Positions 1-10,148 of a stretch of 64,000 nucleotides of DNA are shown here, one piece after another. The translations under genes were made by a program, and so were the position numbers. Source of the DNA: Litsea cubeba (Eukaryota; Streptophyta; Magnoliopsida; Laurales; Lauraceae). The stretch lies in assembly GCA_012931725.1 (NCBI GenBank), contig CM022946.1, forward strand, positions 133,066,998-133,130,997. The letters are read 5' to 3'. Numbering within the stretch: position 1 is the stretch's first letter; each line of letters begins with the position of its first letter. The notes below the pieces were generated by a model. It did not search any database, was not told where the DNA came from, and saw only the letters and a program-made list of their open reading frames with translations.

Positions 1-836
1 AGATTAAATTGAAATCATGAGATCCAAGCAATGTTGTTTTATTAAGGTGGGTGCACCAAACGTTGGTAACTATACTATAATACATCTAATGGTAATCATT
101 ACAAATGGCCCTATATATTTAGCTTTTTTATGAGAAATCATTGTGGGGCCCATTTGATGTTGGTAGTCATATTAACACTAGGAGAACTATCAAATAGTGG
201 GACTCATTTAATGATGGCAAACTGATAATTACAATCGCACAATTCAATCTTGATAATCATGGGACCCGGCTAATCTTGGTGGTATGGGACCCACCTAATG
301 TTGGTCATCACAATGAAAGCCCCGGGAGTGATATTTGTAGGACCCACCTAATATTGATAATTAACAAGGGCTATGTAGTCGTGATATAGCTATAGGACAC
401 CACATTAAATTTGTAAGCACTGTGGGGCCAATCTAATAGTGGGACTCATAAATGCTAAAGCTTATATTGGGCCATTATAATTAATGGTTGCTCATGAAGT
501 CTCCAATGGGTTTTACTCAAACTCTCCATTCGTATTTAGAAAAGATTTTTTAAATATTATTTTATACCGCATATCCTTAAATAAAGTAATATGAAGGTTT
601 TTTTAAAGAAAGTGAGATATTATAAGATACTTTCTAAGTTATCCAAATACCTTATTTTTAGGTGAATAGATTACAATCTGAACTAGTAGATAATATAGCA
701 GAATCTCTTAAAATATCTCGTTGTCAAACACTCCCAACATCAATCCAACTAAACAAAAACCTCAAAAAACACTACCTAAATAATGAGTATAAAAAAAACC
801 CTAGAACCCAATTGAAGAAAAGTAGGAAAAAAAGCC
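1..836. other. Gene-free flank with degenerate ~50-bp repeats
   Basis: No coding region is supportable. Between about 45 and 450 a degraded motif related to GGGACCCACCTAATGTTGG recurs roughly every 40-70 bases (near 45, 143, 200, 264, 285, 338 and 423). This suggests an old, decayed tandem repeat. The rest, to the copia target duplication at 837-841, is AT-rich with no recognisable element. Confidence 0.4.
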
Positions 837-841
837 ATTTA

Positions 842-1036
842 TGTTATAAGATATGGATCTTGGGTGGATGCCCACTTGTGATAAGATAGGGTTAGAATTA
901 GGGTTCCTCCTTTTTTGTTTACTTTGCCTATAAATAGGCTCTCTCCCTATGTATTTAGACACAGTTAATGAGATATCAGAAAGGCTCTCTCTTCTCCCTC
1001 TAATCTTCTTTCTCTTGGTCTCTCTCTTTTATAACA
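842..1036 (+). repeat. 5' LTR of the copia element
   Basis: 195 bp, TG...CA ends. It contains a TATA box at 929-936 followed by a pyrimidine-rich CTCT tract, as expected for U3/R of a short copia LTR. I found no difference from the 3' copy. Confidence 0.96.
929..936 (+). promoter_or_regulatory. TATA box of the copia LTR promoter
   Basis: TATAAATA lies about 110 bp before the LTR end. The same box in the 3' LTR is at 7196-7203. It probably drives the element's genomic RNA. Confidence 0.75.
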
Positions 1037-1055
1037 CGTTATCAGCACGAAGCTC
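1037..1055 (+). other. Primer-binding region of the copia element
   Basis: The sequence right after the 5' LTR reads CGTTATCAGCACGAAG. It shares TATCAG with the usual plant initiator-methionine-tRNA site (TGGTATCAGAGC) but otherwise differs, so I leave the priming tRNA unassigned. Confidence 0.5.
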
Positions 1056-1109
1056 TAAGAGAAGGAAGAAAACCAGGTCTTCTTGCCCAAAGAGAAGAAA
1101 TCATTCCCT

Positions 1110-1310
1110 GCGTGGATTTTCATCGCAAACTCCTTCCCTGCGCGGATTTTCATCGCGGATTCCCTGTGCAGATTCCTTCCTAGCGCGGATTCCCATCCCA
1201 GATTCCTTCCCAGTGCGGATTTCCATCGCAGATTCCCTGGGCGGATTCCTTCCCAGCGCGGATTTCCATCGCAAAATCCTTCCCAGCGTGGATTTCAGAA
1301 AGAGTAATAT
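1110..1310 (+). repeat. GC-rich ~30-bp tandem repeat in the copia leader
   Basis: Five to seven imperfect copies of a unit around GCGGATTTCCATCGC plus AGATTCCTTCCCAGC stand out by GC content from the AT-rich surroundings. Short overlapping reading frames here are by-products of the repeat. Confidence 0.7.
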
Positions 1311-1510
1311 TTTTCTTTAAATACAGTAAGTAGTATCCAAACCATAGTTCAAATCCAACATATTAGAATACATAAAATTAATTTATGATATTTATTTTAC
1401 TGTCATTATAGTGTTTGGTTACTATTCATTATCTTGCACGATTTTTTATTTAAATTTATTAATGCTATAAATTGATTATAAAAAAAAAAAAGAAAAAGAA
1501 AAAAGAAAGA

Positions 1511-1824
1511 GAACCAGAAGTTCTAAAAGTGAACCTGAAGTTCACATATTCATGGACCAGTAGAAGTTGGAATAATGATATGAACCTGAAGATTCGTATC
1601 AATAAATCAAAACCTGAAGTTTTTGATTCAACAATCCATATAAATTATAAAGCCATGAAATTAAACCTGAAGTTTTTGATAGAACTAGAAGTTCTGATCA
1701 CTTGTTAGAACCAGACGTTCTACTCCAAACCTGACGATTTGACAGAACCTGAAGTTCTAATTTCATGTATTATGAACCTGAAGTTCTAAATCAAGCCTGA
1801 AGTCTTGACAGAACCAGCAGTTCT
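1511..1824 (+). repeat. Array of ~13 short palindromes in the copia leader
   Basis: The near-palindrome GAACCTGAAGTTC or a variant occurs at about 1511, 1531, 1582, 1611, 1663, 1681, 1707, 1727, 1745, 1773, 1793 and 1811. Some variants change both arms (AAAC with GTTT in place of GAAC with GTTC), so pairing is kept. It lies between the LTR and gag, where packaging or dimerisation signals would be expected. That role is inference. Confidence 0.75.
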
Positions 1825-1969
1825 GATTCTCAAATATGAGAACATGTTAAATTTTTATTTTTCCATGTTTAAATTCCTTTCTTAATTACTTTTGATGTTA
1901 ATATTTTTTTTTTATCATTATATGCACACTGATAACTTCATATATATTTCATATTACAGTTCTTGCAAG

Positions 1970-3028
1970 ATGTCAAATTTGGCTAAAATTGACTTTAAAG
2001 CACTTAACATAAATGGGGACAATTATTTATCTTGGCAATTGGATGCTAAAATCCACTTGCAATCCAAGAAACTAGGAGAGACTATAAAGGAAGGTAACAA
2101 GATGTCCCCAGAGGAAAAGGCATTAGCCCTCATCTTCCTGCGTCATCACATACATGAAGATCTTAAACATGAATACCTTACTAAAGAAGACCCAGCAGGC
2201 CTATGGAAATCCCTGAAGGATAGATATGATCACCAGAAGATGGTCATACTACCAGCTGCCCAGAATGACTGGTTAAATCTGAGGTTGCAGGATTATAAAA
2301 CCGTATCTGAATACAACTCTGCTCTTTTCAATATTGTTTCCCGATTAAGATTTTGTGGTGAAAAGGTTTCAGAAGAGCAGATGTTGGAGAAAACGTTATC
2401 AACTTTTCATGCCTCGAACGTGCTCCTGCAGCAGCAGTATCGAGAAAGACGTTTCTCCAAATATTCAGAACTTATTTCATGTCTCCTAGTTGCTGAACAA
2501 AATTGCATAGTACTGATGAAAAATCATAACTCCAGACCAACTGGATCTTTGGCAGTTCCTGAAGCAAATGCCAGTTTTAGCTCAAACAGAGGCAGAGGAA
2601 GGGGGAGAGGAAGGGGGAGAGGAAGACATAACTCCTCCAAACGAGGTGGTTTTAAAGGTCCCCCTCCAAAATTCAAAAATCACCAGAAGTGGTCTGCCCC
2701 TCAGCCTAAGAGCAACCAGAATCCACCAGCTAATCCTACCCACCGTCCTGATGACACGTGCCACAGATGTGGAAGAAGTGGGCATTGGTCACGCACTTGC
2801 CGTGCACCAAAGGAAGTGGCCGAACAATACAAAGCATACAAGGCCTCTGTTCATTTAGCAGAGACAAATGATCTGGAAGGATGGAATTGGAATGCAATGA
2901 CACCAGAGATACCTCCAATTGACATTACAAACTTGGAGACTCGAGATTTTTTTGAGGATGAGGATAGCCAACCTTTGAATAATGAGGCTTTTAACACTCA
3001 CTTGGGATCACCCCCTGGCATGGTCTAG
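1970..3028 (+). CDS. gag: Copia Gag (capsid/nucleocapsid) protein
   Basis: 352 residues from the ATG at 1970. I prefer this to the ATG at 1892 because MSNLAKIDF is the usual start of this Gag class and follows an intron-like AT-rich stretch ending in ATTACAG. The N-terminal half is the UBN2-type Gag domain of plant copia elements. A Gly/Arg-rich tract (about residues 206-220, RG repeats) is followed by a zinc knuckle at residues 264-277 (CX2CX4HX4C: C264, C267, H272, C277). The C-terminal tail is acidic. Gag forms the virus-like particle and binds element RNA. The frame is open throughout. It ends with TAG 165 bp before pol, in the same frame as pol. Confidence 0.93.
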   Translation: MSNLAKIDFKALNINGDNYLSWQLDAKIHLQSKKLGETIKEGNKMSPEEKALALIFLRHHIHEDLKHEYLTKEDPAGLWKSLKDRYDHQKMVILPAAQNDWLNLRLQDYKTVSEYNSALFNIVSRLRFCGEKVSEEQMLEKTLSTFHASNVLLQQQYRERRFSKYSELISCLLVAEQNCIVLMKNHNSRPTGSLAVPEANASFSSNRGRGRGRGRGRGRHNSSKRGGFKGPPPKFKNHQKWSAPQPKSNQNPPANPTHRPDDTCHRCGRSGHWSRTCRAPKEVAEQYKAYKASVHLAETNDLEGWNWNAMTPEIPPIDITNLETRDFFEDEDSQPLNNEAFNTHLGSPPGMV

Positions 3029-3193
3029 AAGGCCAATAAACTTTACAAACTTAAATTTTTTTTTATTCTTTTGAGATGCATGTTGCTTAAACTTCTTTTT
3101 ATTTATTTATTTCATGTCCTAATGAATGGTTTAATTATTTCAATTTTATCATATGATTGCATAGTTATATTGTTTTATTATTTTGTTTAAGGT
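3029..3193 (+). other. Gag-pol spacer with splice-acceptor-like end
   Basis: 165 bp with stops in the shared frame. The last part is T-rich and ends TTTGTTTAAG just before GTATGG, resembling a 3' splice site. A TAA lies two codons upstream of the pol ATG, so simple read-through would have to pass several stops. Confidence 0.45.
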
Positions 3194-6100
3194 ATGGATC
3201 ATGGAACTGAGGACAATCTTTGTTTGGTAGATAGTGCCACAACACACACCATTCTGAAAAATCAGAAATTTTTCTCAGAATTGATGTTTATTCCACGAAA
3301 GGTATCAACCATAGCTGGGCCTGTGCAAATAATTGAAGGCTCCGGAAGAGCCCACATAATGTTACCTAATGGTACCCACTTATTCATTAAAGATGCTTTA
3401 TTCTCAAATAGTTCCCGAAGAAACTTGATTAGTTTCAAAGACATCAGAATGAATGGGTACCACATTGAGACTGTAAGTGAAGGTAACAAGGAATTCTTAT
3501 GCATTGTTACTAGTATTGGAAGCCAGAAGCAAATACTAGAAAAATTAAGTGCACTCTCCTCAGGGTTATATTACATGACAATCTTAAATGTTGAATCACA
3601 TTCGGTTATGAGCAAAACAACAAAGTTAAGCCCGAAGCTTAAACTAAGCCCGAAGCTTAGTGATCCGAAGACTTTACAGCTCTGGCATGATAGGTTAGGT
3701 CACCCTGGGGCTACTATGTTGAGAAAAATTGTAGATAACTCCTTTGGGCATTCTTTAGAGAACCATCAATTGACCCTACCTAGTGGGTACTTATGTACAC
3801 CGTGTTCACAAGGAAAATTGATCACCCGACCTTCTTTTGCTAAAGTTGCATACGAATCCCCATCCTTTCTGCAAAGGATACAATGTGACATTTGTGGACC
3901 CATAAATCCCCCTAGTGGACCTTTTAGATATTTTATGGTTTTGATTGATGCCTCCACCCGTTGGTCTGATGTTTGCCTACTTTCAACTAGGAACATAGCA
4001 TTTGCCCGTCTATTAACTCAAATAATCAAACTTAGGGCTCATTTCCCTGATTCTCCCATTAAGTCTATAAGACTTGACAATGCAGGAGAATTTACATCAC
4101 AGGTTTTTGATGATTTTTGTTCATCTATAGGAATTGTTGTCGAACATCCTGTCCCCCATGTCCACACCCAGAATGGCTTAGCTGAATCCATGATTAAGCG
4201 CATCCAACTCATTTCTAGGACTCTGCTGATGCAATCCAAATTGTCAGTTAGTGCATGGGGACATGCTGTGTTGCATGCTTCAATGTTAATTCGACTTCGA
4301 CCCACAGCCTATCATCAATTTTCTCCTGCACAACTTACATCCGGACATCAACCCAATATCTCTCACTTGCGCAAGTTTGGTTGTGCAGTTCAAGTCCCAA
4401 TCCCACCTCCTAAGCGTACTAAGATGGGACCACAACGTAGATTGGGAATCTATGTAGGTTATGACTCTCCCTCAATTATTCGATATCTAGAACCAATGAC
4501 AGGAGATGTCTTCACTGCTCGTTTTCCAGATTGTCAATTCGATGAGACAATATTCCCGCCGTTAGGGGGAGATAACATAGTTCCTGTAGAACGACCTGTT
4601 CCTGAAGAACGGCGAGAATTAACATGGAATACTTCCACTCTGTCTCATTTGGATCCACGAACTTCACAATGTGAAAATGAAGTCCGGAGAATTGTGCACT
4701 TACAAGAAATTGCAAACAGATTACCTGATGCATTTAACGATGCAGCAAAGGTGACAAAATCACATGTGCCCGCTATGAATACACCTGCCAGGATTAATGT
4801 CCCTGTAGGACAAAGTCAAAATACAACCGCAAAAGAATCTGCAATACGCCAGAAGCGTGGCAGACCTATAGGTTCAAAGGACTCAGCTCCGCGGAAAAGG
4901 AGAAATGAGCAATCATCATCATGTCCTCCCGAAGAGGCACGTAACACTCTTGAAGAGGTTCCTCCCGAAGAGGCACGTAACGCTCCTGAAGAGGTTATGA
5001 CAAAATCCGTTCTCTCTAGAATAATGGAAGTCCCTGGTGAGACTTTGGAAGCCCCTGAAGAGGCACCGGTACCGGATAATGAAGAGATCTCTATATTTTA
5101 CAATTATTCAAAAGAGAGATGGAATAGAAATGATATTGTCATCGATGACGCATTTGCATATGCGATAGCTACACAAATATCAAAGGTAAATGATGATGAT
5201 GATTGGGACACAGAACCACGTTCTATAAATGAATGTCGACAAAGAAATGATTGACCAAAATGGGAAAGTGCCATCAAAGCAGAGTTAGAGTCTCTCAATA
5301 AACGTGGTGTGTTCGGACCTATAGTACAAACCCCAAAAGATGTTAACCATGTAGGTTACAAGTGGGTGTTTGTAAGAAAACGGAATGAAATGAATGAAAT
5401 TACCATATATAAGGCACGATTAGTGGCACAAGGTTTCCTGCAGAAACCTGGGATTGATTATGAGGAAACATACTCCCCTGTCATAGATACAACAACTTTC
5501 AGATATCTGATAAGTTTAGCAGTTTCTCAAAATCTAGAAATGCGACTCATGGATGTTGTAACTGCTTACTTATATGGGGACTTAAACACTAGAATTCACA
5601 TGAAAATCCCGGAAGGATTTCCTTTGCCTGAAGCAAAGCCAAGGAGTACATACTCAATCCAATTGAGGCGATCATTGTACGGCCTGAAGCAATCCGGAAG
5701 AATGTGGTACAATCGTCTTAGTGAATACTTGTCTAAAAAGGGGTATGCAAACGATCCTATTTGCCCATGTCTATTTATAAAGAAATTCATGAAGGGATTT
5801 GCAATATTAGCAGTTTATGTGGATGATATCAATTTGGTAGGGACTCCAGAAGAGCTCGAAGAAACTGCTGATTGTTTAAAGAAAGAATTTGAAATGAAAG
5901 ACCTTGGAAAAACAAGATTCTGTCTCGGGTTGCAAATCGAGAGAAATTCTAATGGGATGTTGGTCCATCAATCTAATTATACCGAGAAGGTTTTAAAACG
6001 ATTTGGTATGGACAAAGCACACCCATTAAGCACACCCATGGTCGTCCGGTCTCTTGATACACAGAAAGATCCATACCGTCCTATTGAAAAAAAATGAAAA

Positions 6101-6824
6101 AGTTTTGGGTCAAGAAGTACCATACTTAAGTGCTATTGGAGCCCTGATGTACTTAGCACAATGCACTAGACCGGATATTGCATTTTCTGTGAATCTACTT
6201 GCCAGATATAGCTCCGCACCAACTCAAAGGCACTGGGTTGGTATTAAACATATCCTACGATATTTGCGTGGAACAACTGATTTAGGAATATTTTATTCTT
6301 ATAATCCTATAGATTCCAGTTTTACAGGATATGCAGATTCAGGTTATCTCTCTGATCCTCATAAGGGTCGATCACAGACAGGTTATGTGTTTCTAAATGG
6401 TAATGCCGCCATTTCTTGGCGTTTTACTAAACAGACTCTGGTAGCTACCTCCTCTAACCATGCTGAGATTTTGGCTCTTTATGAAGCCAGTAGGGAATGT
6501 GTATGGCTAAGATCCTTGATTCAGCATGTTCGTAGTTCTTGCCAATTACCTTCTATTGCAGGTATCCCAAATGTTATCTATGAAGATAATGAAGCATGCA
6601 TAAAACAAATTCGAGAAGGTTTTATTAAAGGAGACAAGACTAAGCATATAGCACCAAAGTTCTTCTTCACTCATGAACTTCAGAAGAACAATGAAATTGA
6701 AGTCAAACAAGTTTGTTCGAGTAACAACCTGGCTGATCTATTTACCAAATCTTTGCCAAAATCAGTATTCCAGAAGTTTGTATATGAGATTGGCATGCGA
6801 AGAGTTCATCATCAAACTATGTAA
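3194..6824 (+). pseudogene. pol: Copia Pol polyprotein, broken by a TGA and a frameshift
   Basis: Domains in order: aspartic protease (LVDSATTHTI, Asp13); GAG-pre-integrase zinc finger (His165 onward, ending CTPCSQGK); integrase core with D232, D295 and E331 (D-X62-D-X35-E); a variable linker with repeated PEEARN units; reverse transcriptase with YVDD at 5816-5827; RNase H with acidic residues at 6336, 6465 and 6585; the usual FTKSLP end. Two breaks: an in-frame TGA at 5252-5254, where the family has a conserved tryptophan codon between integrase and reverse transcriptase, and a run of eight A at 6087-6094 that shifts the frame between reverse transcriptase and RNase H. All catalytic residues I checked remain. 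Protease, integrase, reverse transcriptase and RNase H would together copy and insert the element. Confidence 0.93.
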
Positions 6825-6891
6825 ATGGTTGCAATCATCAGGGGGAGCAGTTTATCAGGGAGCATCCTGAAGTATGCTTCCCAGGACATTT

Positions 6892-7085
6892 GTGCGCTGT
6901 ACTCTTTTTCCTTTCCTAGGTTTTATCCCACTGGGTTTTCCTAGTTAAGGTTTTAACGAGGCAGCATTATGCACGTCCAACACCATTTCAATGATCTTGA
7001 AGAATGTTGTACTCTTTTTCCCTTCGCTTTGGTTTTTCCCACTGGGTTTTCTTTAGCAAGGTTTTTAATGAGGCAACTGTCATTA
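6892..7085 (+). repeat. Duplicated non-coding box before the 3' LTR
   Basis: Two diverged copies (about 6892-6970 and 7003-7083) share TGTACTCTTTTTCC, CCCACTGGGTTTTC and AAGGTTTTTAATGAGGCA-like words. An extra polypurine stretch (CAGGGGGAG, 6839-6847) precedes them. This box is common near the 3' end of plant copia elements. Confidence 0.65.
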
Positions 7086-7100
7086 AATGGTGGTCATCCA

Positions 7101-7108
7101 AAGGGGAG
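7101..7108 (+). other. Polypurine tract
   Basis: AAGGGGAG directly abuts the 3' LTR and is the expected primer for plus-strand DNA synthesis. Confidence 0.85.
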
Positions 7109-7303
7109 TGTTATAAGATATGGATCTTGGGTGGATGCCCACTTGTGATAAGATAGGGTTAGAATTAGGGTTCCTCCTTTTTTGTTTACTTTGCCTATAA
7201 ATAGGCTCTCTCCCTATGTATTTAGACACAGTTAATGAGATATCAGAAAGGCTCTCTCTTCTCCCTCTAATCTTCTTTCTCTTGGTCTCTCTCTTTTATA
7301 ACA
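7109..7303 (+). repeat. 3' LTR of the copia element
   Basis: 195 bp, read as identical to 842-1036 and followed by the target duplication ATTTA (7304-7308). Confidence 0.96.
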
Positions 7304-7351
7304 ATTTACTATTTGCAACCCAAAAGAGAATAAAACTACCCAAAAAAGAAA

Positions 7352-7534
7352 TTACTCATTAATGTGTTTGAAGCTCTTGGCAATCATTCCAATGCTACCA
7401 CCGAGTTTAGGGATTTTCATAGGGCCGATGAGGAAGAGTGCAACTCCGTCGATAATGAAAAGCTTGGGCACACCCGGCTCAAACAAGCAGAAGCAGTTGA
7501 GACCCTTTTGGGCTCTATTTCTGGTCAGTACCCC
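7352..7534 (-). pseudogene. Tha4/TatA-like thylakoid Tat translocase fragment
   Basis: On the minus strand the frame ending at the stop 7352-7354 reads ...KGLNCFCLFEPGVPKL, then a hydrophobic stretch, then GPMKIPKLGGSIGMIAKSFK. This matches the order of Tha4/TatA: a short pre-helix (CLFGLGVPEL-like), one membrane helix, the FGPKKLP-type hinge and an amphipathic helix with the GKSIGK..KSF pattern. Tha4 forms the oligomeric pore of the chloroplast twin-arginine translocase. The conserved membrane glutamate of the VPEL motif is lysine here. The hinge lysines and proline are partly changed, the C-terminal tail ends early, and upstream the frame has stops (TGA at 7535-7537, a TAG further up), so no intact transit peptide can be joined. 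I infer a decayed gene copy. The copia element sits just past its 3' end. Confidence 0.65.
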
Positions 7535-7537
7535 TCA

Positions 7538-8726
7538 TTGAAGAGATCTTTCCTACCATGGTTGAAGAAAACTAAGTTTCAAGGAGAGTGGATTTGAGGT
7601 TTTCTCAAAATGGAATCTAGAAAAAAAAAACATGAAAATGGAATAGGTAGAAGAAAGAAGATGAGAACAAATAGGTTTTGCCTCTGTTTTTGTGTTAAAT
7701 CTACCTACGGAAAATGGTCGTTGCAATGGCCGGACACCAATTGAAATCCACCTAAAATGTTCTCCTCTCAGAATTCCACAAATGCTGAAAGGCTCCCTGG
7801 CATTCAGAATGCTCACTTTCTAAGCATTTGGGATTCTCAGAAAAGATGGGTTTTGGAATTCTTTTCCTCTCAAACGAAGCATTTATGACAAGAATTCCAG
7901 AAATACCCGATCGCCGGAATTCTTGTCAAAAGTTCTCTTAAACAAATAGGCCCTAAAACGGCCCCAACAGTACACTCCACTACTCGAGGAGATGAAAAAT
8001 CACTATAACCCTGGCATTAGCTGAAAGCCTATACACCTGGGAAGAAAAAGCCCGCACATGCAGAAAAAAGTGGAATATATGATATTCAAACTCTAGACAA
8101 ATAGGTGAGAACTGTCACTCGTTACCACTAAGATAAGGAGCCGTTCTATTGTTAAAGTTTGGACGTAGTCCCAAACATGAAAAAAAAAGTAGCCAATGTA
8201 TATTTAAATAAAGGTTTTTGTAAAAAAATAATTTATGTTTATTTTTATTTTTATTTTTAACATTTAAATGCCATTATAAGATTTCCAATGGTCTTTTTAG
8301 TTTTTTTTCTTTTTTTCCTATAGTGGGTCTTGCACCCTCAGTTATTTGTCATGTCCCTTCTTTCCAACTGTCTTTTAGTAGAAGCTAATGCTAGAGTTAC
8401 TGCAAATCTATTGTTTCAGCGGCTGTGGGTGGTTATTGCATAACACTCACCTACTAATTGTAATTAGGGATCAACCCTATATGAAAAGGGTTCCATTGTT
8501 CCCTAAAACATGAGGTTTTCTTCTTCTTCTAAGTGCCCACTACAACTCCTCTATCCATTATGTTTTCTGACTGAGCACTCGTTAAAATCTTTTATTCACC
8601 ACGAGGTTGTTGTATACTATGGTTGGTTCCCTGAATGTTATTCAAGGGACGGACTTGTTGCAAAGAAAGCGTTGCCCAATGTGTTCATTGGATCAGACAT
8701 TGCAGTCTTGTTTTAAGAATCGTAAG
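7538..8726. other. Gene-free stretch
   Basis: No supportable gene. The 68-codon frame at 8510-8716 has no recognisable similarity. A perfect 13-bp inverted repeat (7886-7898 with 7916-7928, TGACAAGAATTCC) may belong to a decayed MITE whose right end reads AACAAATAGGCCCT. Confidence 0.4.
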
Positions 8727-9261
8727 TAGGGTTGACGATTTTGGATCGGAATCATACAAGACACGGACTCGGACCCGTTTTTAAATAACGGTTCCAGTTC
8801 CTGGTTTGATTTTGAATCAGAACCTATTTTGTTGGTTCCAGACCCAGTTCCGATAGGAAAACCCGGATCCATTTTTGAAACCGGGTTTACCTAGAGGACT
8901 AGAATCTAGTTCCAAAACCAATTCTAATTTCTTTTCAATTTTTTTCTTAAAATAAGCATATCTTTCAACTTATAACTGTGCATTAAGTTTACTACCTCCA
9001 GTATTCTACATAAAAATATCTAAAAAGTAGTTGATTTTGAGGTACAGATTGTAACATCAAAGACTCATATGGCGGGTCTCGAGTCCATAGGTCGGAATCT
9101 ATATGGACCCAGAATCAGACTCATTTATCAATCGGAACCTAAATTGGGTTACGGACCCGAACCTGTTTATGAATCGGAATCTAAAATATATTTTAGACCA
9201 GGTTTTTCATGGGTCAGAACTCACGGGTAATCGAAGAATCGGATAACCATTTTCAACCCTA
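8727..9261. mobile_element. hAT-like MITE, old copy
   Basis: The ends TAGGGTTGACGATTTTGG (8727) and, inverted from 9261, TAGGGTTGAAAATGG form a degraded terminal inverted repeat. Flanks ATCGTAAG and ATCTCAAA match at 5 of 8 bases, as a decayed 8-bp target duplication would. The interior is rich in CGGACCC/GGGTCCG words, as in the clearer family member at 59106-59488. Confidence 0.6.
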
Positions 9262-10003
9262 ATCTCAAAGTCAAATTAATACCATTGATCCTTTACATTT
9301 CATTTAATTATTGACAACAACTTCTATATATCTTTGTAGGCTGTATTTCTAATATAGAATGTGGCAAAAGTTTGCTCCCTCATTAGTTATCCCATTTCTC
9401 CCATTTCTATTCCACGTTGAATATTCTCTTAAGCTTTGGTTTTGTTCTTGATTGTTCATCTCTTTTTAGTCGTGTCTGGATCCCCTGTGTCTCCCATGAG
9501 TTTATAGTGAGTTGGGATGTGTGAAACTCCACTATGAACTCTGTCCACTAATAATTCAAACTACTCAAAATGAATGTCACTACCTTTGGTGATATATTTT
9601 TAAATTTTACTACACGAGGAGTTAGTCCCACTTTAAGATATAAGACATGACTACTAACATGATTGATGCAGATGACTAATAATGTATAAGATTGTGCTAA
9701 TTATATTTTCCTATTATGTTCTTAATCTTACAGTAGGCTAAACTCCTATTGTAATAAAATTTAGAAATATAATATTGGAGGAGATGTCAATTATTTTAAA
9801 TAGTTGGATTGATTATTAATAGGTGGGCTCCATATAATTCTTTTCACCAAGGGTAACATAGTGGTCCCTCCAGAGAGTATTTTCCAGTCTTATCTCTTAC
9901 TAGAGAATTCATGAGTTGGATGCGCTGAGAATAAGATATGGCTGAGTTCACTCAAAGAACAAAAACCATGGAGTCGAGCTAAATACATAGCATCAATAGG
10001 TAA
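9262..10003. other. Gene-free stretch
   Basis: AT-rich sequence. I see no gene or bounded element. Confidence 0.4.
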
Positions 10004-10148
10004 CTATGGCAGGACCTAAATCATGGACTTCAGATCAATGCAACCAGCCAAATGGAAATACTCTAGTACCATGAAGTCTATGGTAGGACCTAAATCATGG
10101 ACTTCATATCAATGCAACCAGCCAAATGGAAAATACTCTAGTACCATA
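10004..10148. repeat. Tandem duplication, ~74-bp unit, two copies
   Basis: 10004-10077 and 10078-10148 share CTATGGYAGGACCTAAATCA and CAATGCAACCAGCCAAATGG with only a few differences. A short (GA)n run follows at 10149. Confidence 0.85.

Larger units (their letters stand above)
842..7303 (+). mobile_element. Ty1/copia LTR retrotransposon, complete, recently inserted
   Basis: Seen directly: two 195-bp direct repeats (842-1036 and 7109-7303) that I read as identical, each starting TGTTATAAG and ending TATAACA. They are flanked by the 5-bp target duplication ATTTA (837-841 and 7304-7308). Between them are a long repeat-rich leader, gag (1970-3028), pol (3194-6824) and a polypurine tract AAGGGGAG (7101-7108). 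The domain order protease, integrase, reverse transcriptase, RNase H defines the Ty1/copia superfamily. Identical LTRs mean a very recent insertion. Pol carries two disabling lesions, so this copy would need proteins supplied by another copy, unless the lesions arose after insertion or are sequencing errors. Confidence 0.97.

Noticed and set aside
1083..1320. Repetitive peptide frames in the copia leader
   Set aside because: By-product of the 30-bp tandem repeat. No Gag, envelope or other domain.
1511..1824. Heat-shock elements
   Set aside because: The GAA and TTC blocks are not spaced by two bases as in canonical heat-shock sites, and the array lies downstream of the promoter.
2568..2918. 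Extra frames inside gag on both strands
   Set aside because: Shadows of the Gly/Arg-rich and zinc-knuckle coding region.
8510..8716. 68-codon frame as a small gene
   Set aside because: No recognisable motif, no supported splice sites or context. Length is within chance.
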